DNA of 64,000 bases from Bathymodiolus brooksi (taxonomy: Eukaryota; Mollusca; Bivalvia; Mytilida; Modiolidae): assembly GCA_963680875.1 (NCBI GenBank), contig OY804578.1, forward strand, positions 104,623,689 through 104,687,688. Reading direction: 5' to 3'. Below the pieces are notes generated by a model, which saw only the letters and a program-made list of their open reading frames with translations, did no database searches and was not told the origin of the DNA. Of this stretch, positions 33,634-47,610 are shown piece after piece. Position numbers and translations under genes: made by a program. Position 1 is the first letter of the stretch. Each line of letters starts with the position of its first letter.

Positions 33634-33831
33634 AACTGTCTGAGAGAACATCTGAAAAGAGCTAACTATCAGGTAGGAATTTGGAAAAGATCCCATATTG
33701 CAAAACCAGTATATCCGGAGCCTACTCATGACAATGGTTGGCAGTGTGTTAATGGGATGATTGAACGAAAATGGGTGTCTGGTTATTTAATGAGTTGTAG
33801 ATTTTCAAAACCCAAAACTTCGGAACCATAA
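33634..33831 (+). pseudogene. C-terminal fragment of the same ORF family, copy 2
   Basis: As 2234-2431. A GGTGAT to GGTTAT change replaces Asp by Tyr in the WVSGD stretch. Val is also replaced (GTTAAC to GCTAAC) after LKR. Confidence 0.45.
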
Positions 33832-34317
33832 GGATTAATTGGTTCTAGTATTTTGGTGTATTTTGATTTTGATTGTTTTTTGTAAATGACAAAAAGTGAC
33901 GTTTGGGTTTGTTCTACAATTCTTTTTGTGGCACCTACTACAGGTATACTTGTCCAGTCACCATTGTAAGCATCTAAAATTTGAAAACTTTGGTGAGTTC
34001 CACCATTGTAAGCATCTAAAGTTTGAAAACTTTGGTGAAAGTCCAGGATGCAGGTAGGCGAATTGTAAGGATCTCTGTACAGGATTTTATCTCCAAAAAT
34101 GTAACATAAAAATCAACATTTAAGGTGAGTCTAATTAAAATATATCTTTAATTGATCCCCCTTTTTTGATATGTCGAGCACACACATCAGAAAATAAGGT
34201 CAGGAACAATTAAATTTTAATTAGATTGCATTTGAAATCAAATATATATTACTATTCTTTCTATTATGAACATTTTTTAATTACACACCAAATATAAGTT
34301 GAATTTATCTATTTTAG

Positions 34318-35347
34318 GGCAACACTGAAGAGTCAACAACGAAAACGCTCACGCAGTCCATCACTGACACTGGATTCTAACAACAAAAGAATCAAGCTAG
34401 ACAGACATTCAAAACCGCTTTATTCTTATACCGGTGTGATTATTGTTGCCATTGACCAACACCCAGAAAAGAAAATTACCGTATCAGAATTGTTTAATTC
34501 TCTTCGCAATATGTTCTCATTCTTTTGCAAAGACTACACTGGTTGGAAAAACACAATCCGATCAACTCTCAAATCGACTTCATGTTTTGATCGTCAATAT
34601 TTGTTCAACAAAACTACAAAATGGACAGTTAACTACAACAAAATACCACGGAATGTCTTCAAACTTCAAAAGAACTCGCCTGTTACTGCGTCCGAAAATT
34701 GGCCATCCACATTACACGAACACCTTAACATACCGGAGATTGTGTGTCACCCAACCACTGACTGTTGTCAGGAAGCAACGCCATCTAGATCACATACGGG
34801 CATTTCTATGTCTGCTGATAATACTTACACAACTGCGCATGCTAATGACCCATCAATTTGCATACAACCAGATTTAAGCTTCAACATTGACAACATATTC
34901 CAAGACATTAACACAACTATACCAGAAGACATTGACGACTCCAGACGTACTGATTGTTTTGATCGTTATCCTTTAGATGTTTGTCATGCACCAATACCCA
35001 CACTCAAAATCAGCAGACCAAAACCAAGTAAAATCACACAGACAAAGAAATACAAAGAACTTGAGCAACTAATCAACAACCATGCGTCAAACACATTCGT
35101 CAGTGCCGATATAGCCATTGATAATTTACGTCTACTGTGTAACTCCATTGACAATCCGTCTCAACAATACAAGTCTGCTTACTCCGGTGATTTACCACAT
35201 CATCCAGTTGCTGCTACGCAACCATCACCAGTCATGGATCTGACACATGCGCTACATTTTCCAAGAGTTACAGACCAATCAAACAGTAATATGACAATTG
35301 ACTCAGCTGATATACCATGTCTTGTTAATATTTCATTATTGTCATAA
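34318..35347 (+). CDS. divergent forkhead-box transcription factor, terminal exon (copy 2)
   Basis: Same acceptor, phase and length (342 codons) as 2919-3948. Of eight base differences, six change the residue: KPPYSY becomes KPLYSY and TGM becomes TGV in the first helix, one Phe becomes Cys in SFFFK, and Phe to Ile, Lys to Gln and Thr to Ile occur later. Two are silent. The loss of the conserved Pro and a replacement-heavy pattern suggest relaxed constraint. The frame is still open. Only one of the two exons, or neither, may be joined to the gene's 5' exons; copy 1 carries the more typical forkhead start. Confidence 0.68.
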
Positions 35348-36400
35348 TTTGAGATTATTTATTAGTTGGCAAAATGACTCGACTTATTAATCTTTATTCA
35401 ACTTTTATGAGTACTAGAAATTATGTAACGTATTTGTATATACTGTAAGAGTATCACAAAGGGTGCTTAATTGAGTCTTAAGGTTTCTGGGCAACACATT
35501 CTTGAAACGAGAACACAATGTTTTGTTTTAGCATTGGGGATCAACCATTTAACTTTTAGTGCCTCCTTAGCAAACAAAATTTAACGCGAAAAAATCAAAT
35601 TTTATTCTAACTTGAAATTTTTATTTTTTTATTTTTTTTTGAGACAGAACAAAACTATACCCCTTTCCCGAGTTACGAGGTCGTTCCCTTAACCGTTAAA
35701 ATGTTATTTGATATCAAATTAAAACTACTTAGTATTTTACTAAATGCCATATTTCTTTTGATAATTACATTCCTCCTGACATTAAGAAATATTTTATTGG
35801 AAAACAAACTACAACACAACTGTGCCTTTGAAGTTTAAAAAGTAGTCTTTAAGCGATCAGTTCTTCACACAAAAACAGCGTTCTATAAATGAAGGATGTA
35901 CATTTGTATTTGTGTGTTTTTTAACTATTGACATATTACGTAAGTTTATACCTATAACAGAACAATGCTGCAAATATATAGCATTTTTGTAGTTTGTACA
36001 TATACATGTAATTAAATACATAATATTTAGTGTAGGGTATAACTTTGTTTTATATTACATGCTTATATTGCAATCATGTGATAATATTTAAAAAAAAATC
36101 GTTCATATGCTCAGTATACGTGTATAATATGGCAACATTAAAAAAGTTGTAACCCATCACACGTCTTTTTATTATTTTACCAACGTAACAGCTAAAAATA
36201 TTTTACCGGATGGGATTTTGGTGATGTGAAATAGCAGAATCAAAATTTAAAAGTAAGGGACAAAAGAAGATTTTAATTACTAAGCACGCAACACACCAAC
36301 AAAAAAAACCAAGCTATTTTGTGCTCTTCATCAATCCTGTTAAAATGCCGAAAAGTTCGAGGCGTTAAACATCAGTCAATCAATCAGTATTGGTTGGTTT
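35348..36400. other. Fox 3' flank, copy 2; no gene seen
   Basis: Counterpart of 3949-5000 with a few substitutions and length changes in A/T runs. Confidence 0.5.
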
Positions 36401-36600
36401 GATTTATGGTATTTAACGCCACTTTCAATAATATTTCAGTTATATCGTGGCGGTCAGTTTTATTGGTGGAGGAAACCAGTGTACCCGGAGAAAACCACCG
36501 ACCTGCTGCAAATAACAGACAAACTTTATCACATAATGTTGTATCGAGTACACTTCGCCATGAGCGGGATTCGAACCCACAACGTTTGTAACTTATCAAA
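36401..36600 (-). mobile_element. SINE family A, copy 2
   Basis: Counterpart of 5001-5182 but retains the 28-bp AGTGTACCCGGAGAAAACCA block, which shows that copy 1 suffered the deletion. Confidence 0.75.
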
Positions 36601-36639
36601 GAAAGAGTAATCTCCAAGATATCTACATGTAGTTAATAA

Positions 36640-37007
36640 ATTGAGTGAGTGAGTGATTGTTGTTTAACGCAAATTCAGCAATTGTTCAGCTATATCATGG
36701 CGAGAACAAATTAATTTTCAATGAAATAATAATGAAGTCCGCTTTGCACTAGACCAACACGCCGAGTTGAAATTTTATAGTGCTAGCTCACTGAAACAAC
36801 AGTCCGCGGGTAGACATGTCGCTTCACTCGGTCACATTATTCTGATTCCGAGCCAACCATTCTTTGCCCTTTCTCCTTAATGCTGCGTGCTTAGCGGAGA
36901 AGCAACACATACCAATTTTATAGTCTTTGGTTTGACCCGACCGGGGCTCGAACCCACGATCTACCGCACTCGAGGCGAGCACGCTAACCATTACACCACC
37001 GATGCGT
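36640..37007 (-). mobile_element. SINE family B, copy 2
   Basis: Counterpart of 5221-5587; head and tail both intact. Confidence 0.8.
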
Positions 37008-37403
37008 CTTTTTTAATAAATTGAACGTCACATCTGGGTACAACAGTATTTGTCCATAATTGGAATTAGGAGGTTGAGTACTCACCTAGAACGCGATTTG
37101 TTAGTGGATTTGATACGCGATCGGGTCCAACCAATGAATGTTAAATTGGTATTAGCTGCTTCTCTGCTTAGCACTCGCAATTCAAAGAAATTCACCAACA
37201 AAACATATGCATCACCGTTAATTCTTTGTATTACTTTCAATAATCTTGCATATACGCTTTGTTCATAGAAGCATGAAAAAAATAGAGAGTAAATAAAAAA
37301 TGACCAGACTCAGTATTTCACAGTTTATAAATATGATAAAAAAAGAATATGCTGTCGATATGTATAAAATGCTTGATATAACAATCATCAATTTAGAAAT
37401 AAC

Positions 37404-37539
37404 ACTATTGTATTTGAGGAGTTGCTGACGTCGATTCAGAATTTGACAATCGCAAATATACGTTTTCCGCCACGCAAAACTGCATTTACGACCGTCAAAT
37501 CCCCAATTGATGCCGGCAACTCTTCAAATACAGTATAGT
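37404..37539. mobile_element. MITE-like element, copy 2
   Basis: Counterpart of 5962-6107, 10 bp shorter because the CACGCGTCAC duplication is absent. Confidence 0.65.
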
Positions 37540-40500
37540 CATTCCTTAATTTTAAAACACTATACACTGACATGAAAACGCATGTAGACTCTCAAATCAG
37601 TTTATGTAACTAGATTAACACGACGGGTGTCACTAGTGAAGCAGGAACTGCTTACCCTTCCGGAGCACCTGAGTTCAACCCCAGTTTTAGTGGGGTTCGT
37701 GTTACTCGATCTTTAGTTTTGTATGTATGTTTTGTAGATCGTTGTTTGTCCATTTGTACTTTTTTCTTTTGGCCATTGTGTTGTCTGTTCTTCTTCGATA
37801 TACGGATTCTGATTACCCCTTTGGTATCTTCAAACTCTTCTTATGCCGACAACGATTGTATATTATAAGCTCGCGAAGTGAGCTATTTATGACTGAAGCA
37901 TGGTAAAATTAAATCAATAAAGGAATAATGACGAATACCATTTACTTTGACTAAAACAGAAAAATCCTTATCATCCATACACTGCCTATGAAAAAGTTTC
38001 AATACACCCGGGTTATCCATACACTATACCTATGAAAAAGCTTCAACACATCCGGGTTACCGCTTTTCGAGAACCCTTGAAAACTTACGAAAGAGACACG
38101 AAAGGTATCGAAGAGCATCCGGTCCAATCGTAACTACTCGGCCATTCTCGCTCCGCCTAGTGTAGCGGAAATTGCCGAGTAGTCACGATTGATACCGTTT
38201 CGCGAGCTTTTCAGGCGGCGCCTGTTTCATATTACAATTAATGACTTTCCACGAGGTGAATACAAGGGTTGATCAATCCTTGTATTTACCGAAATTGTTT
38301 TATTATATAACATTAAATCAAATTAAGTCAGTATTCTATTGAATGCATCATCATTTACTGTTGCAAAGCGCCGACTTTGTTCCCCAGACACCCCTGTCTG
38401 CCCAACGTCTGCCATTATTAATTTAGTTGTGTACCGAAAGTAATCAGTAAGAACGCATCTGATTGGTAGATGACAAAATTTAACCCGATGATGATTGGCT
38501 ACTACTTTTAAGATAATTGGGAAACACCATTTCTATCTTAAGGTGTATGGAGAAGCTTTGGAATATTATATTCACCTCTCGTGACTTTTTGTGCGGTGAT
38601 TATAACGTTTTTTCAAAGAACGTTGCTAGGGACGTCAACCAATCAGAAAAGACATTATCTGAAGTCATATAATAACTACATTTGACGTATATCAACAACC
38701 GGGATTTATCTAAAAATACCTACATATTGTCACATTGATAAAACGAAGTCACACTCTTATATAAAAAAGCATTTAAATAATTCATATTTAAGACATTACA
38801 AATTTAAAGCTATTTAAATGTGAAGAATTAACAATTCAGCAGTTAAAATGCAAATTTTCTTAGAAGCATTAGCAACCAGTGAATTAACTAATGTGGATGC
38901 TTATAAATGCAGATAAAAAATGTTCTCATCTTTTGACACCTGCCATGTTGCCATACAGCTAGTAATGAAATTGTTAATAGTTGACCATTTCCCGTTATTT
39001 TTGTTTTATTTGAACAAGTGATCAATGCCAATAATTAAACTTTCAACGTACATCATTGTCAATTAATATATATGTATTTAAGTTATTGCAATGTCATGAT
39101 TAGCGTATTCAATTCGAATGGGGTTCATGTTAAACATGGATACATATATTTAGCTGGACCAATGTGAGGGATTTGCATTTGCTGCTCCTCATCTGAGGAC
39201 GCGGCATTAAAGCTTAAAACAATAACTTGCCTGGGGATAACTAGAATAACGTCATCCGGAACTCCTCGCCCCTTTCTCCAAGTGAAAAACAAGCTCGGAA
39301 ATGAATGCATTGATATGCGTTAAAATGCTGGTTATTCGGCCAGGGTTGTGAAGAGGAAGAGAAAATAATCCTTTCCCCCAAAAAATAAAAAGTATTTTAT
39401 AAAATAACTTCATATCAAATTTTATTTATATTATTGCCAAGTAAGCATTAAAAATATAAAATCGATAAATAAAACTAATAATTATTAAAAATTTGACATT
39501 GACCTTGTCCTCTAATATGTAAACAAACAAGCATGGAGTCCTCGTTAACAGCAGCATTGATGAAATATGGAAGTGATATCCAGTTAAAGGAGAAGCAGAA
39601 AGAAATCAGTCTTTGAAGTTTCTTCTTAATACTGCAGGCTTAGACTGTTAGCAGATGAATATCAACATGTAATTACCTAATTTCTCCTATAAGAATCCTT
39701 GATGACTGAATCCCACGTTTCTTGGATGACGGTCCTCCATTGTTATACCATGTGATTTCATAAGTCACGCGGTACAAAGAATACTATTCATATCCGAGCT
39801 GGTTTTTTCACTTGGGGAAAGGCGCGATGAGTTCCGGATGAGAACAGCGTAGGATATTGCGTCAGTGTACCCTAAAACTACAAATTTAGACCTTGTACAA
39901 GGCATGTATGATCTCATCAAGTTGTTCTCTCTATGATCTACGTTGTTTTTTTGTTGTTTAACAATAATTCACTTAGTGAGAAAAGATTGAAGATACCAAA
40001 TGTAGTGTATTAGAGTATTGATTCTATCAGTGAATGTCTAGTCATGCATCTGTCTGTTAAGTACTATAATTAACTGCTATTGAGTACAAGCTGTAACCGG
40101 AAATAGGGATAGTAAACAATGGATAATTAAAGTATGTTGGCACTATTATATGTGTTAGTTAAATCTGGTAAATACATAGGTTAAATCCGTATATCGACAC
40201 AACACCAAAGGGGTAATAAGAAGTCGTAAATCGATGGACAGACAAAATAATGACTAAAAGAAAAATGACCGGAAGTCGAAAATACCCTCCCGCAAGAGCG
40301 ATAACTCGCATAGAAAACCTTTACGAAAATCCGGAATTACCAGAAAAATAGATAAAACTACCTTCAAAACAATAGGGCGTGTTCGATTTATTAGGTCACT
40401 GCAGTCTGTTTGATGTAGTGATTCCGTTCTCAAATCGTTAATTAGTTTTTCAATTTGCTATAGTAATATTTGTTATAAAAAAACAAAGTTTAATAAAAAT

Positions 40501-43060
40501 TATAATATTTGTTTAAAGATATAAGATCCAATAAGATGGAGTTAAGTGGACAACTTAGTTTCCTCATATATTTTATGAAATGGTTGCTAGCAAATAAAAA
40601 AAAATGTGTCAATACTAGGCGCTAAATAAAGCACAAACAGGAAAATACAGTTGGTTAATGTAGTTAATTATATGAAATTATACAGCATGTTTTTGTATTT
40701 CGTAATGGGTATTCAGTGAGTTGACAATTACTCATTTGTATTTTCCCTGGACAAAAGAGGTGTATTAAAACAGGGGCCCCTAAGTCGGTTTCCCTGAGCA
40801 TCTTAGGTCTTTGTAAAAACCATGTGTTGTTTAATAAATTATAGCTATATATGAAAAAAAAGAAAACCAACGATTGAGCTAAAAGAACCTCAATATAAAA
40901 CCGGGATGAACTCAAGTGCTGCGGAACGGTAAGAAGATCCTGCTCCACAATTCGCACCCGAACATGCTACTCTTATTGAAAATTCGGTGACAAAATTTTC
41001 CTCTTACATCTAGTATTATGAAAATACAGTTTACACAGATTCCACAAATATCAACACTACCTCTGACCTCAAATCATTGAACATAAAGAAACGATATACG
41101 GGGAAAAATCCGGATCCTGGCTTAGGACAGGCATAACAATGTGACTGGATTAAACTGCCTAACGAAACTCAAATCCCTTTTGATTATTGGATCTGCAATA
41201 GCAACTGATAGATATATAAACACACAATGAAAAACCAACACAGATACGCTTACAATCACAAAGACCACACACAATCAGTATAATTACCATAGCTCGTTTC
41301 TCAGAGAACCAATGTGACGGTAGATTTTATGCTTTAAAAGAATTATTTTATCTTAGCATGATATCAAGAATGTTGGCATGTTTACTAGGAAGCACCATTG
41401 AAAATATGCTATTTATATGCGCTTAGTCATAAATACAGACACATAGATTTAAAAACAAATTCTTACATTATTTCTGATCGCACTTGTCGCTGTGAGTGAA
41501 AACAACATCCATTTCTTTGTTTAATGTAATCTGTGTTTTGATATTAGAATAATTTTATTTAGTAATCTTAAATGGTTACCTGATACCTGTGTATTAGATC
41601 TCGATCTCTTGACCCGTGGTTCATCTTTACATACTATAGAAGATTAATTGATTGATTAATGCTTACTAGTAATATATAGCGAGCAGTATTTCAGCTATAT
41701 TCAGAACTAGAACAGTTCAATAATATATAAAACTATATAGAAATGAGGATGAGATATGGGTCAGTCGGAACACTGACTTTTACTGCCACTTAAAAAGGAT
41801 AGAGAGTTGGATAATAAGGACATATTTAGTCTTTGTAGCGGCTGTAATGTGCCTTATCTTTTTTAAATTTAACAAGAGGTCATAAACCTCCAGGGAGCGT
41901 GGCACTCTCCAAGCATGTTATCAACTATGGTACGCTATCAGGCTTTATGTATTATAATCTGACAGCTCCTTTTCGAGATGGTTCCCTCTATCCGCCACTC
42001 GGGGACGCTCTGAGCATCTCTGTGGGTTTGAGCCCTAATAACCTTTACCACTATTCAGCATACTACAGAAGAAAACGAGGTTGCTATCAAAAAAGACAAT
42101 TAGATTCTTTGTTGAATAATTTCAGTTCTGTAAACCTCACACACATCTCTCGCTGTTGTTACAATCTGATTTATAATACATGTAATTGTATATACACGTG
42201 TGCATGTCAATGATTTACATCCCCAATTGTTATTTATATTCATTGTAAACCGCAGTCATCATAAGGAAGAATCACTGGAGTCGCATCCTTTTTGCATGTT
42301 TATTTTGCGAATACAATATGTATGTTTAAACTAGGTCTAGGAAAATTTATGCGCTTATTGCATGTAAATGTCAATGTCTATTTCGAACATAAACTAAGAA
42401 ATGTAATTCACATATGGGAAAACAATCCATTAATCATAGATCAAAGGTCAGTATCTTCTATAGTTTTATTCTTTGATTATTCATAAAACAAACATTGTTT
42501 TATTGGTAAACACTAGTTGAGAATGCACCTTCCATTAACGGAACAATGAATGAGGATTAAATCAGGAGTCAATTCACAACAATATCATCTTCATGACACA
42601 CATACCCTTAAAATGATTATATTGATGAGTTTATAATGCATTTTATCCTGCCATCGTGGGATTTTGAGTTCTAATAAAGGGATCAAATAAACATCTAGGT
42701 ATGTTATTTAAGCTATGTTATTTTTCTGGGACCCGCTTCATGTAGAGCATTGGTAAGAAATGGTTACAGGTTAGGTACGAACGTGATAGAGGGCACCCTA
42801 AGACGATTAAAAGAGGTTGTTTCTTGTATTTTTATTAGAATTTTGCAGTTGTTTTAGATTTTGTGATATTGAAGGATAAATGTACATTGTTGGTAAAAGT
42901 CTTTTTATTTCCACTCGCTGCGCAACAGGTGACGTGTTTCTAAATCTCGTATAAACTATATTTTCTTATTATGTACGTATATTATATACATTTGTAAGCT
43001 TTGATAATTTATGTCATTTTCCCAACATTTGCGTTTTTAATTATCTTTAGTATTGATCGA
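37540..43060. other. long stretch without a supported gene, copy 2
   Basis: Counterpart of 6108-11653. It includes the mussel-type repeat (about 37635-37850), the hairpin at 38125-38191 and the inverted block pair at about 39233-39861. Copy 1's 24-bp direct duplication near 6504-6548 is single here. ORFs at 41899-42213 and 42292-42486 have no domain. Confidence 0.5.
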
Positions 43061-43426
43061 ACCGTATCGAGGGTGTAATGGTAAGCGTACTCGAATCGAG
43101 TGCAGGAGATCGTGGGCTCGATTCCCACGGTCAGGTCAAAACAACGAAGAAGTAAAATGGTATTTACTGCTTCGCCTCTAAGAAGGCATTTTGAAGGAGT
43201 AAGAGCAGCGACTGGTTGGCTCGGAATCAGGATAATGTGTCCGAGTGACATGCCTACAAGCTGACTACTGTTTCAGTGAGCTAGCACAATAACATTTCAT
43301 CTAAGCGTGTTGGCATAGTACAAAGTGGACATCATCATCATATCATCGAAATGTTACTTGTTCTCGCCATAATATAGCTGAAAAAGTGCTCACTTGGCGT
43401 TAAACAACAATCGCTCACTCACTCAG
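43061..43426 (+). mobile_element. SINE family B, copy 2
   Basis: Counterpart of 11654-12019 with one or two substitutions. Confidence 0.8.
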
Positions 43427-44257
43427 AAAGAACCAGAAGAGTACATCAAGTGGACAAATAAACAATTATTGCTACAATCTCCTCAGTACTATAAGATCGT
43501 ATATACAAGGCTGATTTCACAGTGTTATAATTATAAAGGTATAAGTGTGTTGAAGTACCTAAACTGTTCGCCATTAATGGTAAAGAACAGAATAGAAAAC
43601 GGAAGAGTGAACAGTAAACAAATTCAACTTTTAATGATAATGAACATACCAAAATGAAAATAAAATATAATAATAAATGACTATAAAAACAATAATAAAA
43701 CAAATAAATGGAAAATAAAATAATAAATATATATTGTTACATGGCATTTTTCATATCATACCATTTATCAGCTCTAGTACTCTTTATCAGCCCTAGGTCA
43801 TGATATCAGCCCGAGAACCGATATCATATACTTCAACAGAGGAAATGACTGATTTGTACCAAAATGTTTAGTCATTTTTGGCTAGAATTAAATCAAATCG
43901 TGACATAGTTATAAAACAAAAAAAATATTTTTTAATATGCAAATCCAATAATTTTATTTAGCACTTTCAATATCTCAAGAGAGGAAATTGACAGTTAATA
44001 ATTTTTTGCGCAAATATTCAATAAAGCAGATTAAGCAAGTTTATAAAAACAGTTTTCTGAAAATTCACGAAGTGAACTTACGAACATTGACGGAGAGGCA
44101 TGTGATAACATTCCGGAAGCAGTTAATAAACTTGCTTTATCAGCCCGCTTGAGCCATTTATGTGAAACTGAGTGAAATAAACATGATTCCTCTTTTTATT
44201 CTTAACAAAACTCAAAGTTTTATCACAGGATAAAATTTTAGCATTATTATCTACAAG

Positions 44258-44406
44258 TATATGATAAATAGAAATTAATACATGACCTTTTCCTTATCAA
44301 CCCGGTTATCATTCCTAGACACAGTCGAGGGCTAATATGGGTCGAGGAATGATATAATAGGCAGGATGATATGGAAAAGGTCATGTATTAATCTTTTTAT
44401 CATATA
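44258..44406. mobile_element. foldback/MITE element, copy 2
   Basis: Counterpart of 12851-12999; the arms are unchanged. Confidence 0.75.
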
Positions 44407-45022
44407 CTTCCGACATTATTTTATGAATCAAATAAACAAAATTTAATAATTACAAGAATTCACATGGAAATTTAATTGTGTATTCAACAGATACATTTTC
44501 AGAATACTATTGTCAAACAAGAGCATCTCTACCCCCATAAATATTAATGGCCACATTTCTTACGAAGGCATTTTGAAACATAGAAAATATAGATGTTATT
44601 CTTTAGTGTCATTTTTTATTGACCGTGAATTGTGAGGAGGGCATTATGATTAGTAGGAATGTAACAAGGATAAAAACGTAACAATTTACGCGGGATTTCA
44701 TATTTTTCAAGAAATGTGATCATCATAATTTAGTTCTCGTGAAATATGGTTAGTAAAAAGTATTTTTCATGAACCGTGATGAGACCCCTATATCCCACTC
44801 ATCTTTGTGTGTCAGTTAATGTTTGTAGTACAGTCTACACCGGAAATACCGGAAGTAACTTGAACGAGACGCCTCTAATATGGGTTATCAGCTTAGGGGT
44901 GACATTATGGCTAGTTTACTTCCGGTCGTTGCACATATGCAAAAACTATCACATTGATGCTAAGTATATGATGCAAAATATAATTACCAAAAATAATAAA
45001 ATATCTCAGCACGTTAAATATA

Positions 45023-45735
45023 TTATTTACTACCAGGAAATATATATCTTATTTTAGTACATGCTTTCGTTCCACAGTCGATAAAAATAATGAAGAAAAC
45101 AACAAAACAGATAATTATGATCGCGACTGTCCCCATCGCAATTGATGAATTTCTATTATCGTGCGCTGACGTCCGACGTCGAATTGCTGCCGACGTTGTA
45201 TTTTTATCTATAAGTAGCAGTTTTTCTAAATTTTCTAAGTCCTCTTTCATTGCTTCTTTTAATTCACTCTGTGTGTAGTTAATTCCAATCAAATACATCC
45301 TTTTAGTTGCGCTGTTGTAACATGCACACGTGCATTGGTCGACGGTCACGGTACCGCCAATATCTGGCGTATTAGAATGTGATTCTGGTTCAGTAGAACT
45401 TTGTACGGGAACAGAAGTTGTGTGCTCCGATGAAGCTGTAGATTGTATGTTTAATGAATCGGACGTGATGTGTTCCGATGAAGCTGTAGATTGTGTGTTT
45501 AACGAATCGGACGTGATGTGTTCCGATGAGGGTGTAGATTGTTCGTTTAACGAATCGGACGTGGCGTGTTCCGATGAATCTGTAGATTGTATGTTTAGCG
45601 AATCGGACGTGGTGTGTTCCGATGAGGGTGTAGATTGTTTGGTTGGTGAATCGGACGTGGTGTGTTCCAAAGAGGAACTATAATAGGAAATGGTTGTCGT
45701 TGTATGAACAGTTGTTTGAATGTCTGTAGTTACAT
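45023..45735 (-). CDS. Ser/Thr-rich stalk plus transmembrane exon (copy 2, intact)
   Basis: Begins at 45735 after GTTTTCCCTGTTTCAG with two bases completing a codon (phase 1), then 236 residues to TAA. An ORF can be drawn to a Met at 45793, but that part precedes the acceptor. In order: Thr-rich VTTDIQTTVHTTTTIS, 16-residue repeats SSEHTTSDSLNxQSTx, a CTCACYN cluster, a charged helix with YTQSELKEAMKEDLENLEK, then SSIAMGTVAIIIICFVVFFIIFI as a membrane helix and a tail ending KIRYIFPGSK. This is a type I mucin-like stalk and anchor. The kringle exons at 48934-49161 and 60016-60243 end in the phase it needs. I infer a secreted-side kringle, glycosylated stalk and short cytoplasmic tail; the tail might continue into another exon. 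Confidence 0.7.
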
Positions 45736-45837
45736 CTGAAACAGGGAAAACAGTATTATTTATTATAGGTGTATAACCAATATAGACATGCATCTATTTC
45801 CTAAAAATAAAACAATATTATATATACGATGACACAT

Positions 45838-46007
45838 TCCAATCCCGCTCATGGCGAGGTGTACTCGATACAACATTATGTGATAAAGTTTGTCAGCGAC
45901 TTCTGGCAGGTCGGTGGTTTTCTCTGGGTACTCCGATTTCCTCCACCAATAAAACCGACCGCCACGATATAGCTAAAATATTGTTTAAAGTGGTGTTAAA
46001 CACCATA
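45838..46007 (+). mobile_element. SINE family A, copy 2
   Basis: Counterpart of 14431-14600. Confidence 0.75.
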
Positions 46008-46470
46008 ACCCTTAACCCAAATTTTTGTTGTTGTTTTGGGTCTCTCTGAAGATCATCCCGATCAAACACAATAAAATAACTAATCTTAAAACAAGCACTC
46101 TTTAACTAAGTATAAAACAACATGTATTATTCATTATTATTTCGTCAATACACTTTTGATGTCTTTATATAGAATAAGATAGCGCTATTTTTTCTGATTT
46201 TTTGTTTCATTCAATTTTCCACGTCACTAAATTTCAGTTAGAAATATCAATAAGAACATAGATATAAATTGTAAATATTTCATATAAAGTATAATTGCAT
46301 TTGTTTAATATTCAACTTTGTCATAGAACTCATGTATATCGATCTAGACTTCAGTAGTGCTAAAATTTCAACTGGTTTCAAATCTACAAATTACGTTTAA
46401 TATATACATATGTTTATAATCCCAAAATGACAGTTAATTAATGCTTTTTAACTTAGGGACAGGGTTAGGT

Positions 46471-46714
46471 TTATGGTGTTTAACGCCACTTTCAACAATA
46501 TTTCAGTTATTTCGTTGTGGTCAGTTTTATTGGTGGCGGAAATAGGAGTACATGGAGAAAACCACGGATCTGTCGCAAGTCACTGACAAACCTTATCACA
46601 TAATGTAGTATCGAGTACATCTCGCCATGAGCGGGATTCGAACTCACAACTTTTGTGGTGATAGACACTGATTACATATGTAGTTGTAAATCGAAATACC
46701 ATATGACCACAACG
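46471..46714 (-). mobile_element. SINE family A, copy 2
   Basis: Counterpart of 15064-15307. Confidence 0.75.
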
Positions 46715-47019
46715 TTCCCCACCACATCCCCTTTATTACATTATGTCTACTTACAAAAGGATATACAGGCGCGTAGCTGCCCTTACGCAAACAATCAATT
46801 GCTTGCATATCATTTCGGCAAAAAAAAAATCAATTGCTTGCATTAAAAAATATCATTACTGACATGGGAAGAATCCCACTTTTTCATTTTAATTAATAAT
46901 CATTATAACGTGTTTTATATGCAATCTGGTAGAAGCGGTCAAAGAGAGTGAAGTTGTTATTAATCAGTTAAATTCGGAACGAAACGACCAAACTGTGTGG
47001 GACCCAATCGTTATTTGAT

Positions 47020-47610
47020 ATGGCCGTTTCTATTGCCGATGAGTTTGAAATTCTACCGACTATTCCAATGAGAACGGGCCGACAGATCAACCGAGCTGGT
47101 CATCCCGCTGATAACCCTAGCCAGTTTTGACAGCGGTCTATGTACTACCCGTTTCTGGACTATTACATAACAGAGTTTACCGCGAGATTACTTGAAAATG
47201 GCGGCAGATACCAGGCACGATACTTGATACCAATGAACTTGCCTAGACTAACACCAGGCACCGTAGACGTTATATTTGACACATACAAAACCGATTTACG
47301 TTGCGACATAGTTATGTTTAAAGCCGAAATCAAAAGGTGGGCATCATTGACAACCGCTAAACCATCGAATCTGAAGGACACCCTTACGTCACAAACAAAG
47401 AGCTCTATCCTTCAATCATCACCTTTTTGTTGATACTTTACACCATGCCTGCCAGCACAGCTACGACGGAGAGATCATTCTCTGTTCTCCGTCGCCTGAA
47501 AACGTACTTGAGGACAACAATGCCTGACTTCTTTAGCTGTACTGCATGTGTACAGAGACATTGACATTGACATCGAGTCATGCGCTCATTTACTTTAGGA
47601 AAATCTCGTC
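47020..47610 (+). pseudogene. hAT transposase remnant, copy 2
   Basis: Counterpart of 15613-16212. It has the same TGA before MYYPFLDYY and the same frame break ahead of the ERSFSVLRR block. Small differences include Asp to Ala in the KDEIKRW stretch. Confidence 0.72.
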
